Of a DNA stretch of 17,088 bases, positions 6,690 to 12,837 are shown one piece after another. The stretch spans positions 1 through 17,088 of the forward strand of contig JAHWLA010000027.1 of NCBI GenBank assembly GCA_019347595.1, in the 5' to 3' direction. The position numbers were made by a program, and so were the translations under genes. This stretch comes from Actinomycetota bacterium (GTDB taxonomy: Bacteria; Actinomycetota; Acidimicrobiia; Acidimicrobiales; JAHWLA01). Under the pieces are notes generated by a model that was given only the letters and a program-made list of their open reading frames with translations, searched no databases and was not told the DNA's origin. How positions within the stretch are numbered: the stretch's first letter is position 1; every line of letters starts with the position of its first letter.

Positions 6690-7729
6690 TCGGGCTGTCG
6701 CACCACCGCAGGGGAGTGACGGAAGAACGCCTCCACGTCGGCATCGTAGGTGTACGCCGGTCGACTGTCGCCCACCGTGCGGCGCAGGCGTTGCGCCCGG
6801 GCGAAGCTCTCGACGGCGCCTGCGGCCGTGTAGCCGTAGTCGAATCCCGCTTGTTTCAGACGGCGGTTGTCGATGCCGCGGCCGTACCGGAGCAGCGCCA
6901 CGGTCTCGGGTGGGAGGTCGATGATGCCCAGTCGGCTGAACGGCGCCACCGCCCAGTTGGTGAGCACAGGCGGGAGCGGGACCTGCGGCTTGTTGCAGAT
7001 AGCCGCCACCTCGCTCCAGGGCAGCCGCCCGTCGCCTGCCACGTTGAAGATGCCGGGTACGTCGTGGCGCAGGGTGAACTCGATGGAGCGCACCACGTCG
7101 TCCTCCTCCACGAACTGGAGCAAGGGGTCGTAGCCGAAGATGAAGGGGACGGCCGGCAGATCGAGGGCCTTCGTCAGCGGCGTCACGATGTCGGTGCCCA
7201 GCACATTGGCAAAGCGGAGCAGCGTGACGCTCACGTGGGGGTTGTCCTCGGCGAAGTCGCTCAGGTAGCCCTCGACCTCGCACAGCGACCGCTCGACCCG
7301 CGTCCGGGGGGACTGCGACCGTGGCGTCTCCTCACGGAACCACACCGGGTCCTGGTGCGACGACCCGTAGACGAGTGCGGACGACTTCACCACGATCTTG
7401 CGCACGGAGCTGTCGGCGGCCCCCGCCGCGGCCAGCAGGTTCATCGTCCCGATGACGTTGATCTCGTGCAGCGTCCGCCCGCTCATCCGGGTGGAGTCGA
7501 CGACGAGGAAGGTGTGGACGATGGTGTCGACCTGCGTCGCCTTCACGATGCGGCTGAGGATCGAGTAGCTCTGGTCGGCCTTGACGAACTCGGTGCGCTC
7601 CAGCGGGATCTTCGGCGCCTCGCGGTCGAGCCCCACGATCACTTCGACTGTGGGGTCGGCTTCGAGAGTCTGGGCCACCCGCCCGCCCCAGAACGTGCCC
7701 AGCCCGGTGACGAGGACGCGCGCGCCCAT
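6686..7729 (-). CDS. NAD-dependent epimerase/dehydratase-like protein (atypical extended SDR)
   Basis: 347 aa. An N-terminal Rossmann motif TGLGTFWGG (residues 8-16) follows ARVLV, and VGLDRE (32-37) ends the second strand with an acidic residue, indicating NAD preference. Other extended-SDR landmarks are VHTFLVVDS, NVIGTMNLLAAA (91-102), KSSALVYG (115-122) and a C-terminal half with FIFGYDPLLQFVEEDDVVRSI. The segment where YxxxK is expected (about residues 139-155, SPRTRVERSLCEVEGYL) has no tyrosine in the right place and no lysine, so canonical SDR catalysis is doubtful. It resembles mycobacterial Rv0501 (annotated galE2) by memory, whose gene also lies beside a PlsC-like acyltransferase. 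The start ATG overlaps the acyltransferase stop by 1 nt. It may be a binding or regulatory protein, or use different chemistry. Confidence 0.82.
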   Translation of the reverse strand: MGARVLVTGLGTFWGGRVAQTLEADPTVEVIVGLDREAPKIPLERTEFVKADQSYSILSRIVKATQVDTIVHTFLVVDSTRMSGRTLHEINVIGTMNLLAAAGAADSSVRKIVVKSSALVYGSSHQDPVWFREETPRSQSPRTRVERSLCEVEGYLSDFAEDNPHVSVTLLRFANVLGTDIVTPLTKALDLPAVPFIFGYDPLLQFVEEDDVVRSIEFTLRHDVPGIFNVAGDGRLPWSEVAAICNKPQVPLPPVLTNWAVAPFSRLGIIDLPPETVALLRYGRGIDNRRLKQAGFDYGYTAAGAVESFARAQRLRRTVGDSRPAYTYDADVEAFFRHSPAVVRQPE

Positions 7730-8625
7730 CAGCCGAACCACACGCTCTTGCGGGCTGCCAGCATCTCGTAGAGCGTGGCCTGGAGCTTCACTCGTATGTC
7801 CTCCGCCTCGTCTATGACCCGGCTCTTGGAGTACCGCTCCTGGTCGGGAGCGACGTCGAAGGAGACGGGGTCGAGCACCTTCAGCCGAAACTTGGCCGGA
7901 AAGTAGAGCACCGTGCCGAGAAGCGGCCCGAACGCCAGGTGGTTGGCAGTGACCGGCATGTAGGGCACGCCGAGGATCTTCGCCAGCGACGGTACCCGGA
8001 AGAGGATCGGCATGGATTCCTCGGCGCCCACCACGGCGATGGGCACGATCGGCACGCCCGCGCGCATCGCCATTTCCACGAACCCGCCCCGCCCGAAGCG
8101 GCGCAGCCGGTAGCGCTCGTCGTACGTCTTGGCCGGGCCCTTGCCTCCCTCGGGGAAGACGAGCACCAACTGCTGCTGCTCGCGCAGCAGCCGGTAGGCG
8201 TTTTCGGGGTGGGCCGCCACGCCGCCCGTGCGCGACCACATGGTGCCGACCACGGGGACCGTTTTGAACCAGTGGTCGGCCAGCCCGTACACGGGGCGAC
8301 CGAGCTCCTGCTCGACACCGTGCATGATCACGGGCGCGTCCGAGGGAATGGCCCCGGCGTGGTTGGCCACGATCAGCGCGCCGCCATGACGCGGGATCTT
8401 CTCCAGTCCGTCCCACTCCACCCGGAACCAGTGGCGGTAGATCGGGTCGTAGAGCTGGCGGGCGAGTTCTCGCATGTGCTCGGACCGGCCCCACTCGTCC
8501 ACGTCGGACAGCCGTGGGTCGGCGGCCGTCGCGCGCGGGCGCCGCAGCGGGACGAGCTCGCCTCCTCGCGTGGCGTCCGGCGTCGTGGCCGGTGTCGGCG
8601 TCGGCGTCGGCTTCTCAACCCCCAT
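7729..8625 (-). CDS. PlsC-like lysophospholipid acyltransferase
   Basis: 298 aa with the chosen start. Residues 84-215 hold the glycerolipid acyltransferase domain. NHAGAIPSD (88-96) is block I, with His89 and Asp96 separated by six residues rather than the textbook four, a spacing I associate with the MGAT-like branch. FPEGGKGPA (157-165) is block III and VPIVPIAVVGAEE (191-203) block IV. These enzymes move an acyl chain from CoA or ACP to a lysolipid at the membrane. Residues 1-45 are Pro/Thr-rich (TPTPTPATTP) and probably disordered. An ATG at 8706 would add 27 residues, but ATG 8625 has a TAGGAT hexamer 8 nt upstream, so I prefer it. It heads an operon with the epimerase and crotonase, similar to the mycobacterial Rv0502/Rv0501 neighbourhood, which suggests a role in envelope lipid synthesis. 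Confidence 0.85.
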   Translation of the reverse strand: MGVEKPTPTPTPATTPDATRGGELVPLRRPRATAADPRLSDVDEWGRSEHMRELARQLYDPIYRHWFRVEWDGLEKIPRHGGALIVANHAGAIPSDAPVIMHGVEQELGRPVYGLADHWFKTVPVVGTMWSRTGGVAAHPENAYRLLREQQQLVLVFPEGGKGPAKTYDERYRLRRFGRGGFVEMAMRAGVPIVPIAVVGAEESMPILFRVPSLAKILGVPYMPVTANHLAFGPLLGTVLYFPAKFRLKVLDPVSFDVAPDQERYSKSRVIDEAEDIRVKLQATLYEMLAARKSVWFG

Positions 8626-8633
8626 CGCCGGCG

Positions 8634-8639
8634 ATCCTA
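8634..8639 (-). promoter_or_regulatory. -10 element of the acyltransferase operon (leaderless)
   Basis: On the minus strand TAGGAT, 8 nt, then the ATG at 8625. It closely resembles the element before the ArsC gene (TAGGCT, 8 nt, ATG). A purine-rich GGAAAC lies about 18 nt further upstream, but I do not claim it as a -35. Confidence 0.5.
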
Positions 8640-8759
8640 GAGCGTCGCCCGCAGACCGTTTCCCGGTGGGCGTGGCCGATGCCGTCCCCTCTCGGCGCCG
8701 TGTCATCCCACGCCGAGCATCGGCAGGCCATGCCCCGGCCCGGCCGCGAGTGCGGCCCG

Positions 8760-8805
8760 GTGATCGGCGACGCAGGCGCGTTGTCGGATATCAGGCGTCG
8801 ATCAC
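8760..8805 (-). terminator. Imperfect inverted repeat at the end of the nuclease gene
   Basis: GTGATCG...ACGC at 8760-8773 can pair with GCGTCGATCAC at 8795-8805, with a 3-nt bulge and a loop of about 21 nt. It overlaps the nuclease stop codon and could end minus-strand transcription before the acyltransferase operon. There is no T tract. The remaining bases back to 8640 hold nothing else I recognise. Confidence 0.25.
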
Positions 8806-9749
8806 ATCACCCCCGCCTCCGCTCGCTGCTCGGCCCACGCCGCCGCGCCGGTGCACTCGGCGCGGCTGACGCAATAGCCACACGTCGGACCGGGCTGTAG
8901 GCGGGCGGCCCGCCCGTCTACCCGCAGCTCGATCAGCTTCACCACGCCGCCGATCACGCGCCGGGCCGCGGCCTCCAGCACGCCTTCGTCGACGTCTTCG
9001 AGTTGATGGTGCCCAGAGTCGAGGTACCAGCTCGCCACCCGAAAGGGCGGGACCCCGACTCGGAGCGTCTCCAGCAACGCGTAGTACCGCAGGTCGTCTG
9101 CATGAACGGCCGCGGGTTGGCCGGTCTTGAAGTCGACGATCAGGACTTTGGCTTCGGTCCCCGTCGCCTGGCCGAGCGCGAGGTCGACCTTGCCCTTGAG
9201 GGTCACTCTCCCGCCGCAGAGCACGGCCGAGAGCGACGATTCGAGACGAGGCCGCCACGCGTGCTTCAGCGGCGGGAACTCGTCCTGGAACTTGTGCACC
9301 ACGTCGGCGGCGTACGCCCGCAGCTCCGCCGCCTCCGTGGGTGGGGCCTCGGAGAGCCATCGACCGGGGCCCCAGTCCCAGTCGTCCTCGACGAGGCGGT
9401 CGATGGCGAGGGCGACCAACTCCGCGGGCGGCGGGCACGGCCGCAGGTTGACCGACAGCTCGATTGCCTTGTGGGCCACCGTCCCCCGAGCGTTGCGGGC
9501 GTTCCACCCGAAGGGCGACGACGATTCTGCGAGGAGATGCGCCTCGCACGCGTGGACCTGCGAGAGGTCGGCCTTGCGGACGGACACCCCGTCGGGCCCC
9601 ACCCGCGCCGCCGCCTCCGACAGCCCTTCCTCCAACATCGACCGCAGCCGATCGGCCAGCGTGTCGGGGAACGTCGGGCGTGGCCGGCGGCGCGCCATCA
9701 GCTCCTCAATCACTCGGCTTTGGGTCGGCGTCAGAGGGAGGTCCTCCAC
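8802..9749 (-). CDS. PD-(D/E)XK nuclease, Cas4/AddB-like, with probable [4Fe-4S] cysteines
   Basis: 315 aa. RecB-type nuclease motifs are in order: RGTVAHKAIE (residues 88-97, with His93), Glu170, LKGKVDLAL (184-192, with Asp189), VLIVDFKTG (202-210, with Asp206 and Lys208) and DDLRYYALLE (218-227) as the motif that usually reads QhxxY. Cys68 lies before the nuclease core, and Cys290, Cys293 and Cys299 (CGYCVSRAEC) lie after it; this one-plus-three layout is that of Cas4 and AddB, where four cysteines bind [4Fe-4S]. It is therefore probably a stand-alone DNA exonuclease or nickase with a structural cluster. No cas genes or helicase are nearby. GTG 9749 was chosen because TAACAT ends 7 nt upstream and longer forms run into the preceding gene. 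It is 10 nt after the membrane-protein stop, so it may share that transcript. Confidence 0.82.
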   Translation of the reverse strand: MEDLPLTPTQSRVIEELMARRRPRPTFPDTLADRLRSMLEEGLSEAAARVGPDGVSVRKADLSQVHACEAHLLAESSSPFGWNARNARGTVAHKAIELSVNLRPCPPPAELVALAIDRLVEDDWDWGPGRWLSEAPPTEAAELRAYAADVVHKFQDEFPPLKHAWRPRLESSLSAVLCGGRVTLKGKVDLALGQATGTEAKVLIVDFKTGQPAAVHADDLRYYALLETLRVGVPPFRVASWYLDSGHHQLEDVDEGVLEAAARRVIGGVVKLIELRVDGRAARLQPGPTCGYCVSRAECTGAAAWAEQRAEAGVM

Positions 9750-9756
9750 GCCGACG

Positions 9757-9762
9757 ATGTTA
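9757..9762 (-). promoter_or_regulatory. -10 element of the nuclease gene, inside the end of the upstream gene
   Basis: On the minus strand TAACAT, 7 nt, then GTG 9749. The hexamer includes the TAA stop codon of the membrane-protein gene. This would let the nuclease be made from its own leaderless transcript as well as by read-through. Confidence 0.4.
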
Positions 9763-10458
9763 CGGACGGGGTGAGACAGTCTTGCTGTACCGCGCCAATC
9801 CCAGGCAGGTGCCGAGCGCCACCAGGGCGGTGCCGAGCGTGCCCGCGACGTAGGTCGCCAGCACCCGACGGGCCAGCGCATCGACTGTCTGGCCGCCTGC
9901 GTCGATGACGAAGATGCGGGCTCGCACGGCGATCGGGGTGGCGATCACGAGGAGGATGGCGACGAGGGCGCCGAGCCCGAAGGCGAGGGCTTGGCGACGT
10001 GTGTGCAGGTCCTCCTGCCGGGCGCCGAGGATGGCGGGGAGCGCCGCCACGACCGCGCCCACCACGATCATCAATCCGTTGGCGCTTCCCACGTTGCTGA
10101 GGACGGCGACCCCGATCTTGTGGAAGAGGTCGCCCTCGAAGCGCTCGACGGCCAGCCCCTGGCTGATCGTCCCCAGGATGACGAGGGCCTGGACGGCGAC
10201 GAGGGCCAGGCCGGCCGCGGAGGCGGCGCCGACCCAGCCCGGCACGGGCGAAAGCGGCGCCAGCCCGCCGGGAAGTTCACTGCTGTCCTCGCCGTCGAGG
10301 GCGTCGTCGTCGAAGGCGTCGTCGTCGAACGTGCCTGCGGGGACGACCGCATCGCCTCCGGTCTCGAACGCCTCGTCGACGGGCCGGTCGTCGTCGTGTC
10401 CGCCCCCCGTCGCTCCCCCTTGCTCCCCGCCGGGCCGCGTGCCGAACTGATCGCTCAT
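9760..10458 (-). CDS. Four-helix integral membrane protein of unknown function
   Basis: 232 aa; I do not recognise the family. Residues 1-70 are hydrophilic, first Gly-rich then strongly acidic (two FDDDA units and DGEDSSE), with no signal peptide. Four hydrophobic helices follow at about 77-97, 126-145, 158-180 and 200-222, separated by short loops (ARQEDLHTRRQA between helices 2 and 3). The loop after helix 1 (SQGLAVERFEGDLFHKIG) and the one after helix 3 (RARIFVIDAGGQTVD) are probably extracytoplasmic, and the acidic N-terminus cytosolic. No catalytic motif is visible. ATG 10458 (MSDQFG) is preferred over the earlier ATG at 10533, whose extra residues would overlap the divergent small gene. 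It may be co-transcribed with the nuclease 10 nt downstream, but nothing in the sequence ties their functions. Confidence 0.75.
   Translation of the reverse strand: MSDQFGTRPGGEQGGATGGGHDDDRPVDEAFETGGDAVVPAGTFDDDAFDDDALDGEDSSELPGGLAPLSPVPGWVGAASAAGLALVAVQALVILGTISQGLAVERFEGDLFHKIGVAVLSNVGSANGLMIVVGAVVAALPAILGARQEDLHTRRQALAFGLGALVAILLVIATPIAVRARIFVIDAGGQTVDALARRVLATYVAGTLGTALVALGTCLGLARYSKTVSPRP
10300..10329. repeat. Two tandem 15-bp units within the membrane-protein gene
   Basis: GGCGTCGTCGTCGAA occurs twice head to tail (10300-10314 and 10315-10329). On the minus strand it encodes two FDDDA units in the acidic N-terminal tail. Repeats of this kind can change copy number without shifting frame. 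Confidence 0.85.
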
Positions 10459-10503
10459 GGCCCCAGCCTTGTCGCTCTCGGCTTCTTTGTCACACCCTCT
10501 CGT

Positions 10504-10509
10504 CACAAT
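10504..10509 (+). promoter_or_regulatory. Weak -10-like element for the small gene at 10517
   Basis: CACAAT, 7 nt, then GTG 10517. It deviates from TAnnnT at its first base but has the same spacing as the stronger examples. The overlapping ATG at 10508 would lie inside the hexamer. Confidence 0.35.
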
Positions 10510-10516
10510 GGGCCTC

Positions 10517-10822
10517 GTGCATGCGTCCTCCATCTCCTTCAGCGCCGTGGCCAGGGTGCTGGCGGCGGAGGTGCGTCGTCACGGGCTCGAGTTGCCGTCG
10601 TTCTCGAGCCCGCCCCGGGTGGCGGGCGCCCGGCGCACGATCCGACGGCTCCACGGCGGCGGATTCATGGTCAGCGTGCAGGTTCGGGGTCGCCCGGTCG
10701 ACGCCGTCCTCGGCGACATGATCGACGGGGTGGTGGCCGCCAATGGCTTGCACGGCCGTGAGGCTGAGGGCTGGCGACTGGCGCTACGCGCCGCGGTCCT
10801 GCCCGAGGCCATGGCGGCATAG
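10517..10822 (+). CDS. Small conserved-looking hypothetical protein
   Basis: 101 aa from GTG 10517, or 104 aa from ATG 10508. I do not recognise a named family. The protein starts HASSISFSAVARVLAAEVRR, an amphipathic helix, then a Pro-rich turn (ELPSFSSPPRV, residues 25-35), a basic stretch (ARRTIRRLHGG, 38-48), two probable strands (MVSVQVRGRPVDAVLGDMI) and a C-terminal helix (REAEGWRLALRAAVLPEAM). No cysteine, signal peptide or membrane segment is present. The third-codon-position GC bias matches that of neighbouring genes, supporting a real gene. The basic segment could bind nucleic acid, but this is only a guess. It is divergent from the membrane-protein gene and 95 nt upstream of tRNA-Leu. 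The 10508 start is possible; GTG 10517 is preferred from promoter spacing. Confidence 0.65.
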   Translation: MHASSISFSAVARVLAAEVRRHGLELPSFSSPPRVAGARRTIRRLHGGGFMVSVQVRGRPVDAVLGDMIDGVVAANGLHGREAEGWRLALRAAVLPEAMAA

Positions 10823-10871
10823 CGGAGAGGAGGATGCGATGACGCACGGGTGACGTCTGCGAACGCTGGTG

Positions 10872-10900
10872 TTCAGAAACGTGTGTTTTCCGTTTACCCT
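10872..10900 (+). promoter_or_regulatory. Promoter of tRNA-Leu
   Basis: TTCAGA (10872-10877, four of six matches to TTGACA), 17 nt, then TACCCT (10895-10900). This is the only promoter in the window where both hexamers have standard spacing. The expected start point is within the palindrome at 10901-10912. Confidence 0.5.
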
Positions 10901-10912
10901 GGTCCGCGGACC
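10901..10912. repeat. 12-bp perfect palindrome in the tRNA leader
   Basis: GGTCCGCGGACC lies directly after the -10 and ends 5 nt before the mature tRNA. It could be an operator at the start site or a leader hairpin for 5' processing; it may also be chance in GC-rich DNA. Confidence 0.6.
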
Positions 10913-10917
10913 ATCGA

Positions 10918-11003
10918 GCCCGGGTGGTGGAACGGCAGACACAGGGGGCTTAAACCCCCCCGGCCTGATGAGGGCCGTGCGGGTTCGAATCCCGCTCCGG
11001 GCA
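10918..11003 (+). tRNA. tRNA-Leu (anticodon UAA)
   Basis: 86-nt class II tRNA read by hand. The acceptor arm GCCCGGG (10918-10924) pairs with TCCGGGC (10996-11002), with one G-U pair, and the discriminator base is A11003. The anticodon stem GGGGG/CCCCC encloses the loop CTTAAAC, with TAA at 10951-10953. A long variable arm CGGCC...GGCCG, typical of Leu and Ser, follows. The T arm is GCGGG-TTCGAAT-CCCGC. After the discriminator the genome reads CCG, so the CCA tail is not fully encoded and must be completed by the CCA-adding enzyme. It decodes UUA (and UUG by wobble), both very rare in a genome this GC-rich. Confidence 0.95.
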
Positions 11004-11180
11004 CCGAGCGTGCGGTCAGCGCGGGCGCGGTCGTGACCGCGCGGCGAGGCACCGACGGACGCCAGCCCGGCCACGGTGATCACCACCAATGCAACGGCAA
11101 CAGCCACGTCCATACCAACCTGGTCGGCAGGCGCGGTCGCGCGCTGAAGTCCCGCCGTGGACGCCGTGGCGGTCCGGCGC
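11004..11180. other. Non-coding gap after the tRNA, with one hairpin
   Basis: This 177-nt gap separates the tRNA from the end of the minus-strand MFS gene. At 11025-11042 GCGCGGTC - GT - GACCGCGC forms an 8-bp palindromic stem (7 bp with a CGTG loop if folded), a candidate terminator for the tRNA without a T tract. A minus-strand frame starting at 11113 begins with a hydrophobic stretch but runs through the tRNA complement, so I do not call it a gene. Confidence 0.5.
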
Positions 11181-12449
11181 TTACGCGCCCGACGGTTCCG
11201 GCAGCGGTGCTTCGTCGGCGATGGCGGCGGCTTCGTCGCGGACGCGGCGCCCGAGCCGGGTGAGAATGACCATGCCCGCCACGCACAAGGCGGCGGGGAC
11301 CCCGTAGCCACCGCCGAAGCCGAAGCGGTCTGCCATCGCACCGATGGTGTAGCTGCCCACCGTCGTACCGATGTCGAAGAAGGCGGTGAACGACCCGACC
11401 GCGGCGCCGCGCTCGGTCTCGGGCGCTCGGTCGACAGTCAGCGCGATGAGGGCCGGGAACACCAGCGAGAACCCGGCGCCGAAACCGGCCACGCCGACGA
11501 AGGCGAGCGCGGCCGACGGCTCGAGCGCGAGGAGGGCCATGGCCGCCGCGCCCATCCCCATGCCGGGCAGGGCGACGACGACACGCCCGTGTCGGTCGGC
11601 CAGCCGACCGGCGAAGAGGCGCACAACGAGCACCGTCACCGCGAAGGTGGCGTAGAGCGGGCCGGAACTGCCCATGCCGATCTGCCGGGCGTAGAGCGCC
11701 ATGAACCCGGTGATCCCGGCGTAGCCCGTGGCGGCCGTCATGATGACGACGCCGGGGGCAACGGCGGCCGGGTGCAGGAACCGGCCCACCGGCGAGCGCC
11801 GTGGCCCGGCCGCTGCCCGCGTTGCCGGAGCGCCGACGAGGGCGCTGCCCGGCACGCCGATGGCCGAGGCTGGGGCGGGGCGCGTCTCGGGCAGCGCCAG
11901 CGCGAACCCCAGCGAGACGAGGGCGGCGGCTGCGGCGACCACCCACGTCCACTCGTAGCCGGCGCCCGCGACGACCGCCTCGCCGAGCGCAGGACCGATG
12001 GCCAGCCCGCCGTAGAGGAACAGGCTGAAGCGAGCCAGGTACTCCGCTCGGCGCCCCTCGGGCGCCAGGTCGGTGGCCACCGTTGCCGCCGCCGTGTAGA
12101 AGCAAGCGCCCGCCACGCCTTGGAGGAGCCGCAACGCCACCGCGCCCGGCACGGCGTCGACGAACACGAATCCGATCGACGTCACCACCAGGATGGCGGG
12201 TGCGGCGGCGAGGAACGGCCGCCGACCCCGTCGGTCGATGCCCCGCCCGGTCGACGGCCGCAGCAGCACGGCCGTCAACGAGAACCCGCCGATGGCGATG
12301 CCGACCGCCGAGCGCGACCCGCCGAGCTCTCGCGTCACGAACAGGGGCAGGGCAGCGAGGTAGATCCCGAGGGCGGTGAACTCGAAGAGCGTGGCCGCGC
12401 ACAGGAGCGGGAAGCGAGCGCCGGTCGAGCGGGTTGTCGTGACGCTCAC
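11181..12449 (-). CDS. MFS transporter, drug/sugar-efflux type
   Basis: 422 aa from GTG 12449 (429 aa from ATG 12470). Twelve hydrophobic segments are arranged as two six-helix halves joined by a loop at about residues 192-225 (rich in Pro, Ala and Arg). The MFS motif A is visible after helix 2 as GRGIDRRGRRPFL (68-80), and a second copy begins the C-terminal half (AGRLADRHGRV). The first helix LLCAATLFEFTALGIYLAALPLFV and the GACFYTAAATVATDLAPEGRRAEYL region resemble proton-driven efflux carriers such as the arabinose-efflux permease (AraJ-like) group. The substrate is not predictable. Its 5' end faces the ArsC-family gene with only 19 nt between the two chosen starts; an arsenical substrate is conceivable, but the protein is MFS rather than ArsB or Acr3. 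Start choice is uncertain because neither candidate has a clear Shine-Dalgarno or -10. Confidence 0.85.
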   Translation of the reverse strand: MSVTTTRSTGARFPLLCAATLFEFTALGIYLAALPLFVTRELGGSRSAVGIAIGGFSLTAVLLRPSTGRGIDRRGRRPFLAAAPAILVVTSIGFVFVDAVPGAVALRLLQGVAGACFYTAAATVATDLAPEGRRAEYLARFSLFLYGGLAIGPALGEAVVAGAGYEWTWVVAAAAALVSLGFALALPETRPAPASAIGVPGSALVGAPATRAAAGPRRSPVGRFLHPAAVAPGVVIMTAATGYAGITGFMALYARQIGMGSSGPLYATFAVTVLVVRLFAGRLADRHGRVVVALPGMGMGAAAMALLALEPSAALAFVGVAGFGAGFSLVFPALIALTVDRAPETERGAAVGSFTAFFDIGTTVGSYTIGAMADRFGFGGGYGVPAALCVAGMVILTRLGRRVRDEAAAIADEAPLPEPSGA

Positions 12450-12454
12450 CGCCC

Positions 12455-12460
12455 TAGGCT
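12455..12460 (+). promoter_or_regulatory. -10 element of the ArsC-family gene (leaderless)
   Basis: TAGGCT, 8 nt, then ATG 12469. It lies within CCTAGG, a 6-bp palindrome at 12453-12458 between the divergent MFS and ArsC genes, so a factor bound here would affect both. Confidence 0.45.
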
Positions 12461-12468
12461 CGCCGCCC

Positions 12469-12837
12469 ATGGAGACGACCGTCTACTTCAATTCCGCATG
12501 CTCCAAGTGCCGCACCACCCAGGCGATCCTCAACGAGCGCGGCGTCGACGCCGACTACGTCCGCTACCTCGAGCAGACACCGTCGCGAGCCGACCTGGAG
12601 CGGGTCATGGCCCTCCTCCGCATCGACGACCCCCGGCAGATGATGCGCACGGGGGAGGCGGTCTACAAGGAGCTCGGCCTGGGTGCGGAGGACGTCGACC
12701 GCGACCGGCTGCTCGACGCCATGACACAGCACCCGATCCTGATCGAGCGCCCCATCGTCATCCGGGGCGAGCGTGCCGTGATCGCCCGCCCGGCCGAGCG
12801 GGTGCTCGAGCTGTTCGACCACGAGGCGGCTCAGTAG
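12469..12837 (+). CDS. ArsC/Spx-family thioredoxin-fold reductase (arsenate reductase-like)
   Basis: 122 aa, the normal length for the glutaredoxin-dependent ArsC family. The opening TVYFNSACSKCRTTQAIL carries the thioredoxin-fold loop with Cys11 and Cys14. Residues matching the R773 ArsC active site appear at nearly the same numbers: Cys11 (Cys12), Arg60 in QMMRTGE, Arg94 in IERPIVI and Arg107 in IARPAE. These bind and reduce arsenate in characterised enzymes. ArsC usually lacks the second cysteine of a CxxC pair, so Cys14 is notable and might give a disulfide-exchange or Spx-like regulatory role. No arsR, arsenite pump or other ars gene is recognisable nearby, so arsenate reduction is plausible but unproven. 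The end overlaps the convergent ferritin-like gene by 7 nt (12831-12837). Confidence 0.85.
   Translation: METTVYFNSACSKCRTTQAILNERGVDADYVRYLEQTPSRADLERVMALLRIDDPRQMMRTGEAVYKELGLGAEDVDRDRLLDAMTQHPILIERPIVIRGERAVIARPAERVLELFDHEAAQ

Noticed and set aside
8590..8620. GTCGGC tandem triplets as a functional repeat
   Set aside because: They simply encode the TPTPTP stretch in a disordered N-terminus.
8626..8706. 27-residue extension of the acyltransferase from ATG 8706
   Set aside because: The extension lacks family features, and ATG 8625 has a well-placed TAGGAT hexamer. It remains possible.
8802..9749. Cas4 as part of a CRISPR-Cas locus
   Set aside because: No repeat-spacer array or other cas gene is visible in the window.
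10861..10874. GAAC-N6-GTTC upstream of tRNA-Leu as a LexA box
   Set aside because: The spacer is 6 nt instead of 4 and the outer bases do not match, unlike the exact box at 14588-14601.
10784..11113. Minus-strand frame with a hydrophobic start (MDVAVAVALVVITVAG) at 11113
   Set aside because: It continues through the complement of tRNA-Leu, giving the familiar false protein SGIRTRT...PPVSAVPPPG. No promoter or ribosome site precedes it.
12469..12837. A complete arsenic-resistance operon
   Set aside because: Only the ArsC-family gene is recognisable. The divergent transporter is MFS, and no ArsR, ArsB or Acr3 is present.
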